From contig NZ_RQFW01000003.1 of assembly GCF_004770145.1 (NCBI RefSeq), forward strand, positions 1-64,000: a stretch of 64,000 nt of DNA, given 5' to 3'. The notes under the pieces were generated by a model. It was not told the origin of the DNA and made no database searches. It worked only from the letters and a program-made list of their open reading frames with translations. This document shows positions 9,930 to 17,986 of the stretch, piece by piece; position 1 is the stretch's first letter, and each line of letters starts with the position of its first letter. The position numbers and the translations under genes are program-made. The stretch comes from Leptospira bourretii. Its GTDB lineage: Bacteria > Spirochaetota > Leptospiria > Leptospirales > Leptospiraceae.

Positions 9930-11488
9930 TATATATTAGGAAATCTAATTAAAATAGTTCTGTCAGAGTCCATTATATTCCCATGATTGTCTTTGATCCC
10001 AGAGCTCCCACCCTTAACCGTTATGGAATAGGTTGAGCCCTTGTCTAAACATTTGGCAACGGTACCAAACGCAGTGATGTTTGGTGCCAAAGGAGCCGGA
10101 GTTGCATTCACTGGATTTTCAAAGTATTCTTGGCAAACCCCAATTGCCTGGCCAAACTCCCGTCTCACAGTAAGGCGCAGAGAACTTAATAGAAGTTGAC
10201 CATTCGCTGGCAAAGTCAAGCTACAAGTTCCGAAACTCTCACCGTAACAAAATCTAAAGTATAAATTTTGATCGCATTCATTAGCTAATGCTGCACAAGG
10301 TGTAAGCGGTGGGGATATTATGTTTAATTGATCACTCCTGAGTTCGTTTAGGAAGGCAGCGTCTGAATAGATTCCAAGTAGAAATATTTTTTGCGTGGAA
10401 TCTCCGAGTGTTTTTATGTTATAATTATAAGACTTCCTCAAGCGGTTGTTTTGAAAATCTACCACAGCATCACTGATTGTTAAATTATAAATTGTCACTG
10501 GATCTAAAGGTTCCAAAAATCGAATTTCAAAATTTGTTGGAGATATTTGTTTTAGATTATAATTTTTCGAAGGTGTAATTCTAATCGCTCCAGCCAAGGG
10601 AATTGGCTGGACTGGTTCATTAAATATTAAGGTAAACACATCATCTCGATTAAATCCTGTTTGGACCTGTATCTCATTAGCAACAAAATTTGTTATCACA
10701 GACGTTGATGTAATTGAAATTAAATCTGGAGATACCAAATCATCCCCTACTGTAAATACAACATTCTGGGCGGAAGAAAGATCGTTTCCACTTTTATCGC
10801 GTGCTGTTGTAGCAACACTGAGCGAGTATACTGTTCCAAAATTTAGCGGGTATTTAGGTATGAATTGAAATGTTTGGTCGTTGTCGGAGATCACTGTATT
10901 GGGAATGTCAAACTCAACGGATGGACTTAGGGAAACGGCACCAAATACGGACAATTTGTCCATAGGTTTGTCAAATTTTACCGTTACTAACGAATTAGGT
11001 GATACTCCTACATCCCCATTTGCCGGAATTGTCTGAGACACTTTTGGTTTATTTAGGTCTGTAGAATAACTAAATCGAGACCTGTAGTCATCCAATAAAT
11101 TTACTCCACCAACGGACTCCGCTTTGGACTTTCCAATGCTAAAAATATACATTCCAGGATCTGATAACTTATTGTTGGGTGAAAAAATCATTAAGTTTCC
11201 GATCCAGGAAAAAGTTCCCCCCACTGCCGAACCATCTCGAATTAAACTAAAACCCGACTGAGTGAAAGTTTGATTCATTTCCTCTGAAAACAAAATGGAT
11301 ATTTTTGTCTCGGGGGAGATTCCAAGCGAACCATCAGCTGGATCGGCAAGGATGATCCTAGGTGGTGTCGAAGCCGGCAATAGAGATGTTGCCGGTAAAA
11401 AATCGAAAGGACCTTCCGCATTGTCTAACAACTGGCTACAAGATATTTCCAATAAAAAAACAAAAATAACAAATAGTCTAGTTACCAT
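9929..11488 (-). CDS. Ig-like-domain lipoprotein (SbsA/Big_5 type)
   Basis: About 519 aa. Signal peptide with lipobox L-E-I-S-C. The mature part contains at least three repeats of the Big_5/SbsA Ig-like pattern: an opening such as PRIILADPADGSLGIS, the phrase ILFSEEMNQ or VKFDKPMDK, and a closing YIFSIG or YSLSVATTARDKSGN. These domains usually make extracytoplasmic scaffolds or adhesive modules. A C-terminal Cys-rich segment (CAALANECDQNLYFRFCYGESFGTC in part) probably forms disulfides. I chose the ATG at 11488, with GGAG ten bases upstream, over the in-frame TTG at 11497 that sits too close to it. It overlaps the upstream gene by 11 bp and the downstream pump by 1 bp. Its place in an efflux operon is unexplained. 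Confidence 0.85.
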   Translation of the reverse strand: MVTRLFVIFVFLLEISCSQLLDNAEGPFDFLPATSLLPASTPPRIILADPADGSLGISPETKISILFSEEMNQTFTQSGFSLIRDGSAVGGTFSWIGNLMIFSPNNKLSDPGMYIFSIGKSKAESVGGVNLLDDYRSRFSYSTDLNKPKVSQTIPANGDVGVSPNSLVTVKFDKPMDKLSVFGAVSLSPSVEFDIPNTVISDNDQTFQFIPKYPLNFGTVYSLSVATTARDKSGNDLSSAQNVVFTVGDDLVSPDLISITSTSVITNFVANEIQVQTGFNRDDVFTLIFNEPVQPIPLAGAIRITPSKNYNLKQISPTNFEIRFLEPLDPVTIYNLTISDAVVDFQNNRLRKSYNYNIKTLGDSTQKIFLLGIYSDAAFLNELRSDQLNIISPPLTPCAALANECDQNLYFRFCYGESFGTCSLTLPANGQLLLSSLRLTVRREFGQAIGVCQEYFENPVNATPAPLAPNITAFGTVAKCLDKGSTYSITVKGGSSGIKDNHGNIMDSDRTILIRFPNI

Positions 11489-13052
11489 AGAAAACAAACT
11501 CCAAATCCTTAGGTAAATAATTCTCGTTTAAGTCATGGAGGCCATTCGGACCTCCGGCAATTTTAAAAACATACCTAACTTCGTTCCCAGAAATTCCGCC
11601 CAACCTAACTTTAATTCGCTGAGGATTTACGCTTGGCTGATAATCCACTTGTTGAACAAAAATGCTAGAGGTTACAGGACCACCTGACAAGTAATTAACG
11701 CTAATTGTATTGAGTAGGCTATTATCTCCCGTCAGCTTTAATTTTTGACCTCCAGCAGTTTGCAGAACTATCTCAACTTCATATTGATCCGGACAAGTAT
11801 ATCTCGGCCTAAATTCATAAGCAAAAGACGGATCTATCGGCATATTAATCGTTTGGTCCACTGCCGTCTCTAAAGTACATAGTGTTGGCGCCGTAAACGA
11901 TCTGCCCAGAATTTGGAGCGGAGTGATATTTACACTTGTTATTGGGTCATCCACTAAGAAATCAACCGTATGCGATTGATTCATGCCTACTCCACTTGCA
12001 CTAGTGAAATCCCGACTAATGGATAAACGATACTGCTGTCCTGTGACCAGCGGCGAGGAGGGAGTGAATTTAAGAAGTTGGCTACCAGTCCATACGAAAG
12101 ACCCATTAATACCAGGAGAGAAGCGAATTTCTCCATTGATATTTTTCATGGCCATCGGAGTGGAAAAATTAAAATTAAATATATCAAACTTAGAAGCACC
12201 TGTAAAACTATTGACAAACGGATCTGGGTTCAACGTCCCCCAGTTTGTCAAAGGCGCAGTCACTGTGGCCCCAGTCACTGTGACAGTTGGAACGACTAAG
12301 GTGGTTGCTGTGGAAAAAGCAACTAGGTATTCTTTATCCAGTGCAATGCCGAGCGCACTTTTTGCATTTACATTCACTCGCAAACGATAGGTTGCCCCTA
12401 AATTTAAGGGAGATTTCAATCGCAATGTTAACTCGCGAAAACTGGAATCCCAAATGGGAGTGAACAAGGCACTTGCTCCTTCAATGGTTACCGCATTATT
12501 TGTGCTAACTGGATCCATAGGTTGCGAAAATTGAACCAATAGATCAGAATTGACAGGCCAACCTAATTGTAATTCTCCGCTGAGCGGAGGATTAGTAGCG
12601 ACTACTGTTGGTGCTCCACCAACACCAATTGTGTAAAAACTAGAAATAAAATTTTTAGCCATTCTATTTCCATCTTTGTCTTTAGTACTACTCGCATTAA
12701 AACTGATTTCATACTTTTTCCCTTGTGTTAAACCAGCGGAAAAGTTTAATATCAATCGAGTATCGAACACCCAAGAGGGAGTGAATGAAGTATTCCCACC
12801 TGGTGCGGAAATACTAATCGCTGATTCAACCAGGGATCGATCCATTGGTTTTGAAAAATCGATAATGATCGGCGAATCAACTTTCACCTGACTTGCTTCA
12901 GGTGCAGGATTGATAAAGAGAACTTTGGGATAAACAAACCCATCTTCAATCTGTGCACCAAGTAACCCTAATACATCGGCTTCATTTGGTATTTTACTAC
13001 ATTGTAAAAACAAAAGGAAAAAACTTAAAATGCAAGTGACGACTACTTTCAT
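11478..13052 (-). CDS. Ig-like-domain lipoprotein (SbsA/Big_5 type)
   Basis: 524 aa, paralogous in design to the next gene. Signal peptide with lipobox L-F-L-Q-C (Cys at about 19). Repeated Big_5-type units are visible by their shared phrases: PKVLFINPAPEASQVKVDSP with IDFSKPMDRS, then VVATNPPLSGELQLGWPVNS with VQFSQPMDP, then FNFSTPMAM. Each is followed by a G-x-x-Y-x-x-x(I/V) strand. The C-terminal third is less regular and contains two Cys. The protein is probably exported and membrane-anchored; a structural or assembly role for the envelope complex is only a guess. Its ATG overlaps the stop of the upstream TPR lipoprotein gene as TAATG. Confidence 0.85.
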   Translation of the reverse strand: MKVVVTCILSFFLLFLQCSKIPNEADVLGLLGAQIEDGFVYPKVLFINPAPEASQVKVDSPIIIDFSKPMDRSLVESAISISAPGGNTSFTPSWVFDTRLILNFSAGLTQGKKYEISFNASSTKDKDGNRMAKNFISSFYTIGVGGAPTVVATNPPLSGELQLGWPVNSDLLVQFSQPMDPVSTNNAVTIEGASALFTPIWDSSFRELTLRLKSPLNLGATYRLRVNVNAKSALGIALDKEYLVAFSTATTLVVPTVTVTGATVTAPLTNWGTLNPDPFVNSFTGASKFDIFNFNFSTPMAMKNINGEIRFSPGINGSFVWTGSQLLKFTPSSPLVTGQQYRLSISRDFTSASGVGMNQSHTVDFLVDDPITSVNITPLQILGRSFTAPTLCTLETAVDQTINMPIDPSFAYEFRPRYTCPDQYEVEIVLQTAGGQKLKLTGDNSLLNTISVNYLSGGPVTSSIFVQQVDYQPSVNPQRIKVRLGGISGNEVRYVFKIAGGPNGLHDLNENYLPKDLEFVFYGN

Positions 13053-13654
13053 TACTTTCTTTTTGACTTTTTTGCTACTTCTGGTACTGGCGCCGATGTT
13101 TTTGCTTCAGGTGTGGCGGTATTTAGCCCTGCATTTCTATAAATCTCATTGAGATCTCTTTGAATTTTCTCGGATCTTTTTGCGATCTCAATCCCATGTG
13201 AGTATTGGATCAGTGCATCTTTTACGTTCCCTTCTTGTTCGAATAGTTTTCCCAAATAGTAGTGTGCATCAATTTGATTATCGTCAAATTGAATTGCCAT
13301 GGACAATTTCTGCTTAGCGTCATCACGTTTAGAAGAATCTAACATATATATTTTGCCGAGCCAAGTTAATGAGGTTGCATTCCCCGGGAAATCATCTAAT
13401 AGGTCTTGAAAGGTCTCAGTTGCGTTTTCATGTTTACCAAGATAATACTCGGTTTTTCCCTTCATTAATCTGGCAGATACAAAACTACTATCTGCCTTTA
13501 CAGCATTTGAAAACTCAGCCAATGCTTTTTCCAAACTTTTTTTGGAATAAAAATCCACACCTTTGGAGTATGAAGAAATTGCGTCTTCTCGATTTTTACA
13601 GCTTAACGTCAAAAATAATAAAACAAAAACTACGTGATAGATTTTAATGCTCAT
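13052..13654 (-). CDS. TPR-repeat lipoprotein
   Basis: 200 aa. Signal peptide with lipobox L-T-L-S-C. Residues about 25-165 form four TPR-like helical pairs (AISSYSKGVDFYSKKSLEKA, LMKGKTEYYLGKHENATETF, TSLTWLGKIYMLDSSKRDDA, AHYYLGKLFEQEGNVKDALI). This is followed by a Pro/Ala/Lys-rich, very basic tail. TPR lipoproteins generally act as assembly or docking proteins on the periplasmic face of a membrane. The start overlaps the preceding gene as TAATG, and the end does the same with the following gene, so it is translated as part of the coupled chain. Confidence 0.85.
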   Translation of the reverse strand: MSIKIYHVVFVLLFLTLSCKNREDAISSYSKGVDFYSKKSLEKALAEFSNAVKADSSFVSARLMKGKTEYYLGKHENATETFQDLLDDFPGNATSLTWLGKIYMLDSSKRDDAKQKLSMAIQFDDNQIDAHYYLGKLFEQEGNVKDALIQYSHGIEIAKRSEKIQRDLNEIYRNAGLNTATPEAKTSAPVPEVAKKSKRK

Positions 13655-14262
13655 TAGGGAATTATTGTAACCTTATTTCGTTTTTTAATTTTTGCTAATA
13701 TATCCTTTGCTTCTTCCGCTCTATTTTTTGCTGATAGTTCCAATTTTCTCCAATAGATAAATTCTTTTAGAACTGCCTTTTCTGATTCGGTAAGATTTTC
13801 TTTTTTTAAAATTCCTGTCTCTTTTAGTTTAGCTAAGATTTCAGTTTCGTTCGCAATTTCGTCAGAAACTTTTAATCCACCTGTTTTCTCAAAAATATAG
13901 AAATCCAATATTCCTTTTACTAAATATGGCTTTATATATTCCCGAAAAGACTGACTTGAAAAATCGATATCTCCGATAGCTTCCGACAAAAGGATGGACT
14001 CATTGATATAATTCTCAAGATAAAGCCTTGCTTCTTCAGGGTTAAACAAAGGTGGCTTTTTCTCAAAATATAATCTAAGATTTCTCACATACTCTTTGTA
14101 TGCATCTTTTGAAAATCTTTTCTCACCAACTAAAAAAAGAGCCGGCTCACCAACTCTTTCATTCAGTATACTTTCTGCAAAACCTTGTATGCTTTTATTA
14201 CCCTTACAGGAACATAAAGTTGTTATGCATATTGAAAGAATTAAAACAACATTCGATTTCAT
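13654..14262 (-). CDS. Putative lipoprotein of unknown function
   Basis: 202 aa. The N-terminus is a signal peptide with a Cys at about residue 19 in the context T-L-C-S-C, so lipidation is likely. The rest is predicted to be mostly helical and charged (EEARLYLENYINESILLSEAI; EFIYWRKLELSAKNRAEEAK). This is reminiscent of the N-terminal chaperone domain of SurA/PrsA-type foldases, which also begin with ENYINE-like helices, but no parvulin isomerase domain follows. I do not assign a family. It overlaps the upstream TPR gene by 4 bp (ATGA) and the downstream one by TAATG. Confidence 0.75.
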   Translation of the reverse strand: MKSNVVLILSICITTLCSCKGNKSIQGFAESILNERVGEPALFLVGEKRFSKDAYKEYVRNLRLYFEKKPPLFNPEEARLYLENYINESILLSEAIGDIDFSSQSFREYIKPYLVKGILDFYIFEKTGGLKVSDEIANETEILAKLKETGILKKENLTESEKAVLKEFIYWRKLELSAKNRAEEAKDILAKIKKRNKVTIIP

Positions 14263-14837
14263 TTACTTAACTCTGAAATTCTAATCTTTGCATCTTGAAC
14301 TGGTTGTTTCATTTCAGGAGATGCAATTTTAATAAAAATTTCAAAGGATTCGATGGCTTTTTTCTTATCACCCTTTCTCATATACATGAGCGCAAGATTA
14401 TATCTAGCTTCTGGAAAATCAGGGTTATTTTCAGTTGCAGTCTTATAATATTCTAATGCCTTTGCGACATTATCCTTTTTTTGGAACAGAACTCCTAAAT
14501 TATAGTGAGCTCTAAAAAAATCCGGATTAATTTCCAAAGATTTTTTGAAATAAGTTTCTGCTTTTTCCTCATCCTTTAGCAACAGATAAGTAAATCCAAC
14601 ATTGTTAGGATATTCCGGCGATAAAGGATCCTTATCATGTGCTGATTCGAATTTTTTCCTCGCGTCAAGCACTTCACCTCTCTGAAGTAATCCAATACCA
14701 TCAGAGTTTAGTTTCACTGCATCAGATACATCTTTCAATTTACTTTCCTCGCTTTGTGCGCAAACACTAGTGAATGACAACACAATCAAAGAAACAAGAA
14801 CAAGTGTTAGAGCTTTCAAATATTTTACCATTTCCAT
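14259..14837 (-). CDS. Exported TPR-repeat protein
   Basis: About 192 aa. A signal peptide ending near S-V-C-A-Q is followed by at least three canonical TPRs (NNVGFTYLLLKDEEKAETYF, AHYNLGVLFQKKDNVAKALE, ARYNLALMYMRKGDKKKAIE), giving a helical scaffold of about 140 residues. It is probably periplasmic. It is the first gene of the coupled operon leading to the two RND pumps. Three starts are possible: TTG at 14846 and ATG at 14837 or 14831. None has a convincing Shine-Dalgarno sequence, and I chose 14837. The upstream 90 bp separate it from the divergent MORN gene and should hold both promoters. Confidence 0.8.
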   Translation of the reverse strand: MEMVKYLKALTLVLVSLIVLSFTSVCAQSEESKLKDVSDAVKLNSDGIGLLQRGEVLDARKKFESAHDKDPLSPEYPNNVGFTYLLLKDEEKAETYFKKSLEINPDFFRAHYNLGVLFQKKDNVAKALEYYKTATENNPDFPEARYNLALMYMRKGDKKKAIESFEIFIKIASPEMKQPVQDAKIRISELSK

Positions 14838-14928
14838 TTTGGCCAATTTAATCTAATCATCGTATTGCGAAAGTACTAATCTTTAATTTTATTTGACAAC
14901 TGAGAATATAACAACAACCTAACCAACA

Positions 14929-15561
14929 ATGAAATTCTTGTTACCCTCTCTCAAAAAGAGACACCTAATTTTCGCTACATTGGCACTTCTAGTTCTCTTA
15001 GTTTCAATCGCATTTTATGTCACTTATAATAGGGGCAAATGTTCGTCAGGTGACTGTAATACTGGTTTCGGTGTTTTAGAACTGAAAGATGGCACCTACT
15101 ACGCTGGCGGATTTTTAAATCATAGGTTTCACGACTATGGAATTCTAAAACATTTCAGTGGAGAAAAATATGAAGGTTATTGGCACAGAGGTGAAAAAAA
15201 TGGCAAAGGTAAAATTTTTTATGCTGATGGAGCTTTTTATGAGGGAAATTTTAGAAGGAATATAAAACACGGAGAAGGTTATTACGTTTGGTCTGATGGC
15301 ACCAAAATATCCGGTTTTTTTGTTAATGGTGAACCTCAAGGAAAATGTACATTAACACTACCTAATAAACTAACTCTGGTTGGTGAGTATGAGCGTGGAA
15401 TTGTAATTAACGGGGAAGGAATTTATATTTACGACGACCAGTCTCGATACATTGGTAATTGGAAAAACGGCAAAAGAGAAGGAAAAGGTACACTACTCTC
15501 TGCATCCGGCGAAATACTTAAAGCAGGAACCTGGAAAAGCGATAACTTCCAAGGGCCATAA
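14929..15561 (+). CDS. MORN-repeat protein with N-terminal membrane anchor
   Basis: 210 aa. A single N-terminal TM segment (about residues 14-33) is followed by a run of MORN motifs of about 23 residues, recognisable as GxYxGxxxNGxxxGxGxxxxxDG: YEGYWHRGEKNGKGKIFYAD, YEGNFRRNIKHGEGYYVWSD, YIGNWKNGKREGKGTLLSAS. MORN repeats form an extended beta structure that often binds lipids or proteins. The basic N-terminus (SLKKRH) before the TM segment suggests the MORN part is outside the cytoplasm. It stands alone between a divergent and a convergent gene. Function unknown. Confidence 0.85.
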   Translation: MKFLLPSLKKRHLIFATLALLVLLVSIAFYVTYNRGKCSSGDCNTGFGVLELKDGTYYAGGFLNHRFHDYGILKHFSGEKYEGYWHRGEKNGKGKIFYADGAFYEGNFRRNIKHGEGYYVWSDGTKISGFFVNGEPQGKCTLTLPNKLTLVGEYERGIVINGEGIYIYDDQSRYIGNWKNGKREGKGTLLSASGEILKAGTWKSDNFQGP

Positions 15562-15602
15562 TCACATTCGAAAATCCTACAAAAAAGAAAATATGCAGAC
15601 AA

Positions 15603-16928
15603 TTAAATTGATAAGTTTAAGTTCTTTTGAATTTGCTTTTGCATTATAGGCGAAATCATCGCTTCATTGGCATATTTTTTCCAGGACGAAAGAATATCTT
15701 TTGTTTGAGTGATGATGGATTTGATTTGTAAATTTTTTAGATCCGCTTTTTTGCCCAACTCAATGAGATCTTCCAGTTGAAAGTTTTCTCGTTTTCCGTT
15801 AATGCTCATTTGGTGGCGACTCGTCCATTGTCCATTGGGATTATAACTATATGTCATATCATAAGCAGGTGATAAATTCCATTTCCCCGTTTGATCCATT
15901 AAAAAAGCAATATTTTTCGTATGATCATCCTGGTTACGAGAAATGACATTAAAGACAGCTCTTCGGAATTGTTGTTCTAAAGCATTTCGGGTGTTTTCTG
16001 AAATGATTTTACGAATCACTTCAAAAGCTTGTTCATAACTATAAGCTCCTGCCATGTTAAAATCGTAATGTGCGATAGCACAGAGTGATTGCATGTGCAA
16101 TTTTTCGCCTCCATTGGTGCGATCAAAACGTTTTGTCATAAAATGATGTCTGCCATTTTCTTCGAGTAGTTTTGACTGCATCATCTGTATTCCGCAATCC
16201 AATGCCATTCGATAGTAAGCATATTCGATTGTTCCAAATCCCTTTGGATCATTTAGCTCTTTGTCTTTATTATTTTGGATTCCATCCAATTTTATAATCC
16301 AATAAGAATAATCTTCTGTCGTTTTTACCTGCCCAGATCGAACTTCTCCTGTTTTTTCGTTGTATGCAATAATACACTTTGCTCTTGCACCACCTGCGGA
16401 TGTTCCGATTGTCATTAAACTTGTCAAAGATTCATTTAATTTCTTTTGATTCTTTAATTCTAGTTTTGTAGAGAATTTTTTACGATTACTTAGGATTTCA
16501 GATGCTAACTCTACCATCTCAGCAATTTCAATGGGAATATTTTTGGTTTTTAATTTATATGTTGCCGGTTTAAATTCCAAAGCACCCATTCCTCGTTCGC
16601 CGATATAACACAATCTTTCTACAGGGTTAAATGATTTTGAATTTCTACCTATTTTTGAAAGCCAAACATCAATTAAAGCATTCCCGAATTTATCAGGTAG
16701 GGAATCAGCAAACATACCAGGTAAACCTTTAAAGGTGTCTACATTTAAATTTCGAAAAGAGTATAGAGATCTGCTTTTGGGCATAAGGAGAGGTGAAGGT
16801 TCGACTGGGGCATTTAAAAAATCATTTTCATACTCAAAAGAAGCAAACCCCCCTTCTTCATTCCAAGAAATAAAACCAAGAAGCGTTCCCCATAGATAAA
16901 CCTTTGCTAAAGTGACTGGTTCACTCAT
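15603..16928 (-). CDS. hipA: HipA-family Ser/Thr kinase toxin
   Basis: 441 aa, the usual HipA length. An N-terminal HipA-couple domain (VYLWGTLLGFISW, near 9-22; LPGMFADSLPDKFG near 69-82) is followed by the kinase core. There is a glycine-rich GTSAGGARAK near 175-184, a catalytic loop RNQDDHTKNI near 331-340 containing the Asp and the N of the metal site, and the SPAYDMTY segment near 353-360 that replaces DFG. All expected key residues are present. Known HipA kinases phosphorylate glutamyl-tRNA synthetase and induce growth arrest; the target here is not shown. It overlaps the HipB-like antitoxin gene by 8 bp, the usual antitoxin-toxin coupling. Confidence 0.92.
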   Translation of the reverse strand: MSEPVTLAKVYLWGTLLGFISWNEEGGFASFEYENDFLNAPVEPSPLLMPKSRSLYSFRNLNVDTFKGLPGMFADSLPDKFGNALIDVWLSKIGRNSKSFNPVERLCYIGERGMGALEFKPATYKLKTKNIPIEIAEMVELASEILSNRKKFSTKLELKNQKKLNESLTSLMTIGTSAGGARAKCIIAYNEKTGEVRSGQVKTTEDYSYWIIKLDGIQNNKDKELNDPKGFGTIEYAYYRMALDCGIQMMQSKLLEENGRHHFMTKRFDRTNGGEKLHMQSLCAIAHYDFNMAGAYSYEQAFEVIRKIISENTRNALEQQFRRAVFNVISRNQDDHTKNIAFLMDQTGKWNLSPAYDMTYSYNPNGQWTSRHQMSINGKRENFQLEDLIELGKKADLKNLQIKSIITQTKDILSSWKKYANEAMISPIMQKQIQKNLNLSI

Positions 16929-17274
16929 TTAGGTCTCCCCAGGTCCATTCCTTATTTTTATTAGGTGCTTTTTCTTTTCTTACTCGTTGCCTTAGTTTTT
17001 TTGTTTTTGATTTTGCAATCAGAGATAACGAAAAGTTGGGGTCACGAAAGGTTAGTTGTAATTCGTTGAGTAAATCTAATTCTTTCAAGAGTGAAAGCAA
17101 ATTCAGTAGGGAAATATTTCCTTTCCCTGTTTCTAAACGAGCGATGGAGGAAAGTGATACACCCGTTTTTTCCGCAAGTTCTTCTTGCGAAAGGTTCATT
17201 TGGACACGTCTCCCTTTTATGGAAGAGCCTATTTTTTCGAGAATAGTATATAAATTTTCCTCTGACCAACTCAT
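16921..17274 (-). CDS. hipB: HipB-like XRE-family antitoxin
   Basis: 117 aa. A Cro/C1-type helix-turn-helix lies at about residues 18-72 (IKGRRVQMNLSQEELAEKTG, VSLSSIARLETGKGNISLL). It is followed by a basic linker (KSKTKKLRQRVRKEK) and a C-terminal tail ending in WTWGDLNE. The tail may contact HipA, as C-terminal tails do in other HipB proteins. The gene starts upstream of hipA and overlaps it by 8 bp. Its 5' flank carries three operator-like palindromes, as expected for autoregulation by the HipAB complex. Confidence 0.9.
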   Translation of the reverse strand: MSWSEENLYTILEKIGSSIKGRRVQMNLSQEELAEKTGVSLSSIARLETGKGNISLLNLLSLLKELDLLNELQLTFRDPNFSLSLIAKSKTKKLRQRVRKEKAPNKNKEWTWGDLNE

Positions 17275-17323
17275 CTTAAGTAGTAAGATATGACAGTTTA
17301 ATTATTTTTCAAGATTTATTTAT

Positions 17324-17410
17324 TCATATTTGAATGGTAATTACAAAACATATAAATAGTCATATATGAGTAATATATACATAAAATCCACATTAATAAT
17401 TCATATTTGA
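17324..17410. promoter_or_regulatory. Three operator-like palindromes upstream of hipBA
   Basis: TCATATTTGA at 17324-17333, TCATATATGA at 17360-17369 and TCATATTTGA at 17401-17410 repeat the same 10-bp near-palindrome, spaced 36 and 41 bp apart. A partial copy (ATATGA at 17288-17293) lies nearer the antitoxin start. The arrangement fits cooperative binding of a HipB dimer, as in other hipBA operons. The whole 170-bp gap is very AT-rich and must hold the hipBA promoter. Confidence 0.7.
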
Positions 17411-17442
17411 CTATTTATGTTAACACTAATCCTCTCTGAAAT

Positions 17443-17985
17443 CTATAATTGTTTTTTGATTTCTTCTCTCTTAAAATCAATATGATCTTTCTTTTTGATG
17501 TGGGAAGGCGTCGAATCCAGATTTCCTCTTTGCACTGATTGTTTCAAAAAATTACCTAAATGTTTATCTGTCTCAAACTGTTTTAAAAAACCATTCCGTT
17601 TTGTTTGGTTGTTTTTTAATAAGGAAGAATAAGATCGAACAGCTAACTTCCGTAAGTGTACATTTTCCGATTCATTGGCGATGGTTTTTTCTAATAAATG
17701 AATTGTGACTTCGCCCGAAAAGGTTTCCATCATTCGAATCGCCCTGGCTCTTACGAAAACATAACTATCTTTTGATTCTGAAATTTTAATTAAATAAGGA
17801 AGAGGGTTTGAGTGAATTTTATTTAATCTTAACTTCATTGCATCTAAATCTACTTGATGGTGTGTATCAGAAAGAGATTCTTTTATTTTATTGTAGAGAA
17901 TCGGATCTAGTTCATCTGATAACAATGGACTCACAACAAAAATTAATACAGATAAAAAAGTATATACTGTTTTAGAAAATTTCAT
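17443..17985 (-). CDS. Exported HEAT-repeat-like protein
   Basis: 180 aa. An N-terminal signal peptide (about residues 1-23, ending LLS-DE) has no lipobox. The mature part contains helical pairs resembling HEAT repeats (SYVFVRARAIRMMETFSGEV, VHLRKLAVRSYSSLLKNNQ) and ends in a charged Lys-rich tail. It follows the metalloprotease gene with one base between stop and ATG, so the two are co-transcribed. Such small HEAT-like exported proteins are common in Leptospira; no function is known to me. Confidence 0.75.
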   Translation of the reverse strand: MKFSKTVYTFLSVLIFVVSPLLSDELDPILYNKIKESLSDTHHQVDLDAMKLRLNKIHSNPLPYLIKISESKDSYVFVRARAIRMMETFSGEVTIHLLEKTIANESENVHLRKLAVRSYSSLLKNNQTKRNGFLKQFETDKHLGNFLKQSVQRGNLDSTPSHIKKKDHIDFKREEIKKQL

Positions 17986-17986
17986 A

